DNA from: Aeromonas fluvialis
GTDB lineage: Bacteria; Pseudomonadota; Gammaproteobacteria; Enterobacterales; Aeromonadaceae
NCBI RefSeq assembly: GCF_000819885.1
Contig: NZ_CDBO01000023.1
Coordinates: 9,671-58,882 of the forward strand
Direction of reading: 5' to 3'
Length of the DNA stretch: 49,212 bases
Shown here: piece after piece, positions 43,650-49,212 of the stretch
Layout: the number at the start of each line of letters is the position of its first letter
Numbering within the stretch: position 1 is the first letter of the stretch
Made by a program: the position numbers and the translations under genes
Notes under the pieces: model-generated
Database searches by the model: none
Seen by the model: the letters and a program-made list of their open reading frames with translations, nothing else
What the model was told of the DNA's origin: nothing

Positions 43650-45545
43650 ATGTCTACTCAATACAATGCGGATGCCATTGAGGTCCTCAATGGCCTTGAA
43701 CCGGTGCGTCGCCGCCCCGGCATGTATACCGACACAACCCGGCCCAATCACCTCGGCCAGGAGGTCATCGACAACAGCGTCGATGAAGCGCTGGCGGGTC
43801 ACGCCCGCACCCTGGAGGTAACCCTGTATGAAGACCAGTCCCTCGAGGTGATCGATGACGGCCGCGGCATGCCGGTCGATATTCACCCGGAGGAAGGGGT
43901 TTCCGGTGTGGAGCTGATCCTCTGCAAGCTGCACGCGGGCGGCAAGTTCTCCAACAAGAACTACCAGTTCTCCGGCGGTCTGCACGGGGTGGGTATTTCG
44001 GTGGTGAACGCCCTCTCCGATCGGGTCGAGGTGACGGTGCGTCGCGACGGCCAGGTCTATGACATCGCCTTCGAGCGTGGCGACAAGGTGCAGGAGCTGA
44101 CCATCTCCGGCACCTGCGGGCGCCGCAACACCGGCACCCGGGTCCGCTTCTGGCCGCAGGCGAGCTATTTCGACTCTCCCCGCTTCTCGGTCACCAAGCT
44201 GGAGCACCTGCTCAAAGCCAAGGCCGTGCTCTGCCCCGGTCTTACCATCAAGTTCCTCGACAAGAACACCGGCATCAAGCTGGAGTGGTGCTACGAAGAT
44301 GGCCTCAAGGATTATCTGATCGACGCGGTCAAACAGTTCACCTGCCTGCCGGAACAGCCTTTCGTTGGTGCCTTCAGCACCGAACAGTCCGCCGTGGACT
44401 GGGCCCTGTGCTGGCTGCCGGAAGGGGGTGAGTGCCTCGCCGAATCCTATGTGAACCTGATCCCCACCGCGCAGGGCGGTACTCACGTCAACGGCCTGCG
44501 TCAGGGGCTGCTCGACGCCATGCGCGAGTTCTGCGAGTTCCGCAACCTGTTACCGCGCGGGGTCAAGCTGACCCCGGAAGATATCTGGGATCGCTGCGCC
44601 TACATCCTCTCCATCAAGATGCAGGATCCGCAGTTCGCCGGTCAGACCAAGGAGCGGCTCTCCTCGCGGCAGAGCTCGGCATTTGTCTCCGGCGTGGTCA
44701 AGGATGCCTTCAGCCTGTATCTGAACAGCAACACCGAGCTGGCGGAGCAGTTAGCCGAACTCTGTATCAGCAGCGCCCAGCGCCGGATGCGCGCCGCCAA
44801 GACGGTGGTGCGCAAGAAGATTACCCAGGGTCCGGCGCTGCCCGGAAAACTGACCGACTGTAACTGCGCAGACCCCATGCAGGGCGAGCTGTTCCTGGTG
44901 GAGGGTGACTCCGCGGGCGGCAGTGCCAAGCAGGCGCGGGATCGCGAGTTTCAGGCCATCATGCCGCTGCGCGGCAAGATCCTGAACACCTGGGAAGTGG
45001 AGGCCGGTCAGGTGCTCGCCTCGCAGGAGGTGCACGATATCTCGGTGGCTATCGGGCTCGATCCCGACTCCGAGGATCTCAGCGGTTTGCGCTACGGCAA
45101 GGTGTGCATCCTGGCGGATGCGGACTCGGACGGTCTGCACATCGCCACCCTGCTCTGCGCCCTGTTTGTGAAGCACTTCCGCACCCTGGTCAACAAGGGC
45201 CATGTCTATGTGGCCATGCCGCCCCTCTACCGGATCGACATCGGTAAAGAGGTCTACTACGCCCTCGACGAGGACGAGAAGAACGGCGTGCTGCAGCGGG
45301 TCGAAGCCGAGAAGAAGAAGGGCAAGGTGATGGTGACCCGATTCAAGGGTCTGGGTGAGATGAACCCGAAACAGCTGCGGGAAACCACCATGGATCCCAA
45401 CACTCGTCGGCTGGTGCAGCTCACCATGGGCGAGCTGGAGGAGGGGGATGAGACCCTGCAACTGATGGACATGCTGCTGGCCAAGAAGCGGGCGGGTGAT
45501 CGCCGTGAATGGCTCGAAGAGAAGGGCAACCTCGCCATCATCTAA
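43650..45545 (+). CDS. parE: DNA topoisomerase IV subunit B ParE
   Basis: ParE is the ATPase subunit of topoisomerase IV, which unlinks daughter chromosomes. The 631-residue protein has the GHKL ATP site (VIDDGRGMPV, GGLHGVGISVVNAL), the transducer lysine region and the TOPRIM motifs (FLVEGDSAGGSAKQARDR, ILADADSDGLHI). E. coli ParE is 630 residues. The longer frame to 43461 overlaps yqiA and lacks homology; the ATG at 43650 fits the family. The quinolone-related stretch PLRGKILNTWEVEAGQ shows no recognised resistance change. Confidence 0.97.
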   Translation: MSTQYNADAIEVLNGLEPVRRRPGMYTDTTRPNHLGQEVIDNSVDEALAGHARTLEVTLYEDQSLEVIDDGRGMPVDIHPEEGVSGVELILCKLHAGGKFSNKNYQFSGGLHGVGISVVNALSDRVEVTVRRDGQVYDIAFERGDKVQELTISGTCGRRNTGTRVRFWPQASYFDSPRFSVTKLEHLLKAKAVLCPGLTIKFLDKNTGIKLEWCYEDGLKDYLIDAVKQFTCLPEQPFVGAFSTEQSAVDWALCWLPEGGECLAESYVNLIPTAQGGTHVNGLRQGLLDAMREFCEFRNLLPRGVKLTPEDIWDRCAYILSIKMQDPQFAGQTKERLSSRQSSAFVSGVVKDAFSLYLNSNTELAEQLAELCISSAQRRMRAAKTVVRKKITQGPALPGKLTDCNCADPMQGELFLVEGDSAGGSAKQARDREFQAIMPLRGKILNTWEVEAGQVLASQEVHDISVAIGLDPDSEDLSGLRYGKVCILADADSDGLHIATLLCALFVKHFRTLVNKGHVYVAMPPLYRIDIGKEVYYALDEDEKNGVLQRVEAEKKKGKVMVTRFKGLGEMNPKQLRETTMDPNTRRLVQLTMGELEEGDETLQLMDMLLAKKRAGDRREWLEEKGNLAII

Positions 45546-45616
45546 GCTGTCGGTCACTTGCCGACCCGCATTTCAGGCGTGCCCTCTAGGGGCGCGCCAT
45601 AGCAAGAGAAAAACAT

Positions 45617-47911
45617 ATGAGTGATGCTATCGAGCTCAGTCTGGACGGGGTAGAGCGCCAGCCAATGCGCACCTTTACCGAACAGGCTTACTTGAACTAC
45701 TCCATGTACGTCATCATGGATCGGGCCTTGCCGCATATCGGCGACGGCCTCAAACCGGTGCAGCGGCGCATCATTTACGCCATGAGCGAGCTGGGTCTGT
45801 CGGCCCTCTCCAAGCACAAGAAATCCGCCCGTACCGTGGGTGACGTGCTGGGTAAGTACCACCCCCACGGCGACAGCGCCTGTTATGAAGCCATGGTGCT
45901 GATGGCCCAGCCCTTCTCCTACCGCTACCCGCTGGTGGATGGTCAGGGCAACTGGGGTGCGCCGGACGATCCCAAATCCTTCGCCGCCATGCGTTATACC
46001 GAAGCGCGCCTGTCGCGCTTCTCCGAGCTGCTGCTCTCCGAACTGGGGCAAGGCACGGTGGAGTGGACGCCGAACTTCGACGGCACCATGAAGGAGCCGG
46101 TGGTGCTGCCTGCCCGCCTGCCGCACATCCTGCTCAACGGGGTGACCGGTATCGCGGTGGGGATGGCGACCGACATCCCGCCTCACAACGCGCGGGAGGT
46201 GGCCTACGCCTGTGCCGAACTGCTCGACAACCCCAATGCGGGGCTGGATGTGTTGATGCAGCACATTCAGGGGCCGGACTACCCGACCAACGCCGAGATC
46301 ATCACCCCGCGCGACGATATCCGCAAAATCTACGAGACCGGCAAGGGCTCCATCAAGCAGCGGGCGGTCTGGAGCGAGGAGGATGGCGACATCGTCATCA
46401 CCGCGCTGCCCCATCAGGCCTCTGGTGCCAAGATCATGGAGCAGATCGCCGCCCAGATGGTGGCGAAAAAGCTGCCCATGGTCACCGATCTGCGCGATGA
46501 ATCGGACCACGAGAACCCGACCCGTCTGGTGATCGTGCCCCGCTCCAACCGGGTGGATGTAGAGGGGCTGATGGCCCACCTGTTCGCCACCACGGATCTG
46601 GAGAAGAACTACCGGGTCAACCTCAATATCCTCGGCCTCGACAACCGGCCGCAGGTGAAGTGCCTCAAGACCATCCTCAGCGAGTGGATCATCTTCCGCC
46701 GCGAGACAGTGCGTCGCCGTCTGCAGTTCCGCCTCGACAAGGTGCTGGCTCGCCTGCACATCCTCGAAGGCTTGCTGATCGCCTACCTCAACATCGACGA
46801 GGTGATCGAGATCATCCGTACCGAGGATGAGCCGGGCAAGGTGATGGTGGAGCGCTTCAACATTACCGAGACCCAGGCTGAAGCGATCCTCGAGCTGAAA
46901 CTGCGCCATCTGGCCAAGCTCGAAGAGTTCAAGCTGCGCGCCGAACAGGATGAACTGGCGCAAGAGCGCGACAAGCTGGAGCTGATCCTGGGCTCCGAGC
47001 GTCGCCTCAACACCCTGCTCAAGAAAGAGCTGCTGGCCGATGCCGAGAAGTACGGCGACGATCGCCGTACCCCGCTGGTGGAGCGTGCCACCGCTGTGGC
47101 GCTGACCGAGAAAGAGCTTATTCCCAGCGAACCGGTCACCGTCATCCTCTCAGGCGCGGGGTGGGTACGCGCCGCCAAGGGCCACGACGTCGATGTGGCG
47201 GGACTCTCCTACAAGGCGGGGGACAGCTATCTGGCCCACGCCTGTGGCCGCAGCAACCAGCAGGCGGTGTTCCTCTCCACGTTGGGGAGAACCTACGCCC
47301 TCGAATCCCACACCCTGCCCTCCGCGCGCAGTCAGGGCGAGCCGCTCACCGGCCGTTTTGCGCTGGGGGCAGGGGAAGAGGTGCGCCATCTGGTGATGGG
47401 CAACGAGGGCGAGCCGTATCTGATCGCCAGCGATGCCGGTTACGGCTTTGTCTGCACCTATGACGATCTCATCGGCAAGAACAAGAACGGCAAGGCGCTG
47501 CTCACCGTGCCGGAAGGGGGGCAGGTGATGGCACCCCAGAAGATTGGCTCGCCAGAGACCGATCTCTGCATGGCCATCTCCAACGAAGGGCGCATGCTGC
47601 TGTTCCCGCTCAACACCCTGCCAGTGCTCGGCAAGGGCAAGGGCAACAAGCTGATCAGCATTCCGTCGGCTCGCGTGAAGGCGCGGGAGGAGTTTGTGGT
47701 GATGGCCGCCGTCATCCCGCAGGGCCAGTCGGTCACCCTGTTTGCCGGCAAGCGCAAGCTGACCCTCAAACCGTCCGATCTCGACTACTACCGTGGCGAG
47801 CGCGGCCGCCGCGGTGCCAAGCTGCCCCGCGGTTTGCAGCGGGTCGATCGGATCGAGATTGAACCCGCCGCCGGTGCCGAACCGGTAGCCGGGGAAAGTC
47901 ATGAAGGGTAA
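45617..47911 (+). CDS. parC: DNA topoisomerase IV subunit A ParC
   Basis: ParC is the DNA-cleaving subunit. The 764-residue protein has the winged-helix catalytic region with the active-site tyrosine in [10 protein letters not shown] and a C-terminal beta-pinwheel ([10 protein letters not shown] and following repeats). The quinolone-resistance region reads [15 protein letters not shown], with serine 87 and glutamate 91 (E. coli positions 80 and 84), which is wild type. It follows parE by 71 bp and is probably cotranscribed. Its stop lies 22 bp from the left end of an insertion sequence, so any native terminator may have been displaced. Confidence 0.97.
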   Translation: MSDAIELSLDGVERQPMRTFTEQAYLNYSMYVIMDRALPHIGDGLKPVQRRIIYAMSELGLSALSKHKKSARTVGDVLGKYHPHGDSACYEAMVLMAQPFSYRYPLVDGQGNWGAPDDPKSFAAMRYTEARLSRFSELLLSELGQGTVEWTPNFDGTMKEPVVLPARLPHILLNGVTGIAVGMATDIPPHNAREVAYACAELLDNPNAGLDVLMQHIQGPDYPTNAEIITPRDDIRKIYETGKGSIKQRAVWSEEDGDIVITALPHQASGAKIMEQIAAQMVAKKLPMVTDLRDESDHENPTRLVIVPRSNRVDVEGLMAHLFATTDLEKNYRVNLNILGLDNRPQVKCLKTILSEWIIFRRETVRRRLQFRLDKVLARLHILEGLLIAYLNIDEVIEIIRTEDEPGKVMVERFNITETQAEAILELKLRHLAKLEEFKLRAEQDELAQERDKLELILGSERRLNTLLKKELLADAEKYGDDRRTPLVERATAVALTEKELIPSEPVTVILSGAGWVRAAKGHDVDVAGLSYKAGDSYLAHACGRSNQQAVFLSTLGRTYALESHTLPSARSQGEPLTGRFALGAGEEVRHLVMGNEGEPYLIASDAGYGFVCTYDDLIGKNKNGKALLTVPEGGQVMAPQKIGSPETDLCMAISNEGRMLLFPLNTLPVLGKGKGNKLISIPSARVKAREEFVVMAAVIPQGQSVTLFAGKRKLTLKPSDLDYYRGERGRRGAKLPRGLQRVDRIEIEPAAGAEPVAGESHEG

Positions 47912-47946
47912 TTAATAGAAAGGGCGCGAAAGCCTGTCTCTTATAC

Positions 47947-47981
47947 AAAAGTCCCCAAGCATCGCTTGGGGACTTTTTTTT
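47947..47981 (+). terminator. strong terminator just inside the IS left end
   Basis: AAGTCCCCAAGC-ATC-GCTTGGGGACTT is a 12-bp stem followed by eight T residues. It begins about 13 bp inside the left end of the element. It should stop parEC transcripts from reading into the transposase gene. Confidence 0.9.
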
Positions 47982-48039
47982 GAACTTAATTCCCATTGCG
48001 TGATCTGAACCTTTCATCGTCACTCATCAAGGTTATAAC

Positions 48040-48173
48040 GTGGCACTCACTCAACCGGCACACTGGGCTCAAGCCCAGTTTGGGCACGCCAACCTCAACG
48101 ACCCAAGACGCACCAGAAGGCTGGTTGCCCTCGCTACCGCCCTTGCTCAACAACCAGGAGAGTCCGTGTCAGT
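48040..48173 (+). pseudogene. IS50-type transposase, N-terminal fragment
   Basis: From a GTG with AAGG seven bases upstream the frame encodes about 44 residues (ALTQPAHWAQAQFGHANLND, then PRRTRRLVALATALAQQPGE). This matches the Tn5 transposase N-terminus (WAKSVF...LGDPRRTARLVNVAAQLA), the part that binds the transposon end. Similarity stops near 48172, where group II intron sequence begins in another frame. Confidence 0.85.
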
Positions 48174-48598
48174 ATGAACACACCAGCTTCGACTTTCTGG
48201 GGTATACCTTCAGGCCGAGAGTGGTCAAAAATCGCCAACGAAATAGGATATTTGTCAGCTTTACCCCGGCGGTGAGCAAGGCAGCTCAGAAGGCGATGAG
48301 ATTCAAGATCCGCAAATTGGGAGTCAGGAGACGAACAGAGCTGAACATAGCGCAAATAGCAGGGTGGCTTAATCCGATCATAAACGGATGGCTGAGCTAC
48401 TATGGGCAATTCTATCGTTCAGAGATGTATAAGGTTTTCAGACAGATCAATAAGGCGCTGGTACGGTGGGCGAGACGCAAATACAAAGCCCTGCGTAGAC
48501 ACAAAACCCGAGCTGCAATACTTCTGGAAGGAGTAGCAAAGAAGCATCCGCGGCTGTTTGCCCATTGGCGGGCAGGGATGGTAGGAGGGTTTGCTTGA
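48170..48598 (+). pseudogene. group II intron-encoded protein, C-terminal fragment
   Basis: About 140 codons match the maturase (X/GIIM) end of bacterial group II intron reverse transcriptases: SFDFLGYTFRPRVVKNRQ, LNPIINGWLSYYGQFYRSEM and RWARRKYKALRRHKTRA. The reverse transcriptase domain with its YADD motif and the intron 5' end are missing. The fragment is joined directly to the transposase N-terminus at about 48172. Confidence 0.85.
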
Positions 48599-48601
48599 TG
48601 G

Positions 48602-48672
48602 GAGCGGTATGAGCTGAGAGGCTCACGTACCGTTCTGCGAGAGGCTGTGGGGGAGGTTCCTACGGCCTACTC
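48602..48672 (+). ncRNA. group II intron domains V and VI (3' end of intron)
   Basis: Just after the maturase stop, 48602-48637 forms a domain V-like hairpin: GAGCGGTAT pairs with ACGTACCGTTC, with an inner stem GAGCT/GGCTC capped by GAGA. A second stem (48642-48650 with 48659-48667) fits domain VI. The intron probably ends near 48672-48677. Without its 5' domains this intron cannot self-splice. Confidence 0.75.
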
Positions 48673-48686
48673 ACCATTTTCATTAG

Positions 48687-49121
48687 GCGTGGAAAACCGG
48701 AGCGGGAGCTGAGCGGCAACGCATGGAGGAGCCTGATAACATGGATCGCATGGTGTCGATCCTTTCGTTCGTGGTGATCCGCCTGTTACAGCTCAGGGAA
48801 AGCTTCACGCTCTCGCAAGCACTCAGGGCCCAGGGGTTACTCAGGGAAGCAGAGCACGTAGAAAACCAGTCATGTGAAACGGTGCTAACCCAGGATGAAT
48901 GTCAGTTGCTGAACTATCTGGACAAGGGAAAACGTAAAGAGCGAGAAGGCAGCTTGCAATGGGCCTACATGGCGATAGCCAGATTGGGCGGTTTTATGGA
49001 TAGTAAGCGAACAGGGATTGCCGGCTGGAGCTCACTCTGGGAAGGCAGGCAAACACTGCAAAGTAAACTGGACGGCTTTATTGCCGCCAAAGAGATGATG
49101 GCTTCGGGGATCAAGATCTGA
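48687..49121 (+). pseudogene. IS50-type transposase, C-terminal fragment
   Basis: The 144-codon frame (AWKTGAGAERQRMEEPDN to MMASGIKI) follows the Tn5 transposase C-terminus closely. It begins inside the YREK signature: the lysine side is present, but the catalytic glutamate is upstream of the break. The codons just before it read Phe-His-stop, where Tn5 has Phe-His-Lys, so there is either a point mutation or an intron junction. An ATG at 48723 could start a C-terminal peptide, the dimerisation region that in Tn5 contributes to inhibition. Confidence 0.88.
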
Positions 49122-49132
49122 TCAAGAGACAG

Positions 49133-49212
49133 GCTGAAGGCTGCGAAAAGTGGCGTGACGTGGTGGCTGCCGATATTGGAGGCGATAGCGCACCCCCCCG
49201 TGTCAGGATAGA
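49133..49212. other. unassigned flank right of the IS
   Basis: These 80 bases follow the right end of the insertion sequence and run to the window edge. I see no reading frame, RNA or repeat that I recognise, and no duplication of the left flank. Confidence 0.4.

Larger units (their letters stand above)
47934..49132 (+). mobile_element. defective IS50/Tn5-type (IS4 family) insertion sequence with group II intron remnant
   Basis: The left end CTGTCTCTTATACAAAAGT matches the IS50 outside end at 17 of 19 positions, and the right end, on the reverse strand, reads CTGTCTCTTGATCAGATCT, identical to the IS50 inside end. Between them lie the N- and C-terminal parts of a Tn5-like transposase and the 3' part of a group II intron. 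The element is 1199 bp; IS50 is about 1.53 kb. The 9-bp flanks (CGCGAAAGC and GCTGAAGGC) are not identical, so no clean target duplication remains. It cannot transpose by itself but has both ends. Confidence 0.88.

Noticed and set aside
45860..45900. Quinolone-resistance mutation in ParC
   Set aside because: The region reads GDSACYEAM with the wild-type serine and glutamate, so no resistance change is present.
45554..46963. 469-codon minus-strand open frame opposite parC
   Set aside because: It is antisense to the conserved catalytic part of parC and has no homologous motifs.
47934..47952. Possible sequencing-adapter (transposase mosaic end) contamination
   Set aside because: The first 14 bases agree with the mosaic end used in library preparation, but the following bases match the natural IS50 outside end better, a Tn5-like transposase N-terminus follows, and the other IS50 end is present 1.2 kb away.

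Overview
The window looks like a piece of an Aeromonas-type gammaproteobacterial chromosome. It is GC-rich. Its proteins match Escherichia coli orthologues closely, and several E. coli gene neighbourhoods are kept: divergent tolC and nudF-yqiB-cpdA-yqiA-parE, metBL divergent from metJ, yjjI-yjjW, and nudE divergent from yrfG. The assignment to Aeromonas is inference from protein content and layout; no database search was possible.

Layout. 1-330: tandem tRNA-Leu(CAG) genes on the minus strand with their promoter. 400-8650: glycogen synthesis (glgC-glgA), rsmC, dapA, a ygiF-like triphosphatase, and a phosphate-uptake pair (DUF47/PhoU-like plus pit). 8700-12930: methionine/threonine biosynthesis (metB-metL) facing metJ across a MetJ operator. 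12950-21070: mixed housekeeping and accessory genes (cysQ, nudE, yrfG, sugar acetyltransferase, DUF1294, MgtC/DUF4010 membrane protein, chemoreceptor) with two 5'-truncated gene remnants (serine-type permease, GbpA-type chitin-binding protein). 21340-32480: M3 peptidase, zinc-ribbon protein, a broken ferric-reductase-like gene, L,D-transpeptidase, the glycyl radical pair yjjI-yjjW, DUF1820, a LysR regulator, tyrB, and a dmeR/dmeF-type metal efflux pair with a clear palindromic operator. 32540-37650: DnaJ-related protein, Na+/H+ antiporter, mtlR, a collapsed mannitol operon (promoter fused to scraps of mtlD, no mtlA) and lpxL. 37840-47910: hldE, tolC, nudF-yqiB-cpdA-yqiA-parE and parC. 47934-49132: a defective IS50/Tn5-type insertion sequence whose transposase gene has lost its middle and carries the 3' end of a group II intron.

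Most of the window is ordinary core genome with intact operons. The unusual content is the loss of function around it: at least four genes or operons (sdaC-like, gbpA-like, ferric reductase, mtl) are reduced to fragments by deletions, with no insertion sequence left at three or four of the breakpoints, plus a nested mobile-element wreck at the right end. I found no CRISPR array, prophage, toxin-antitoxin pair or defence island. I also found nothing I would call a new multi-gene system; the least understood intact unit is yjjI-yjjW.
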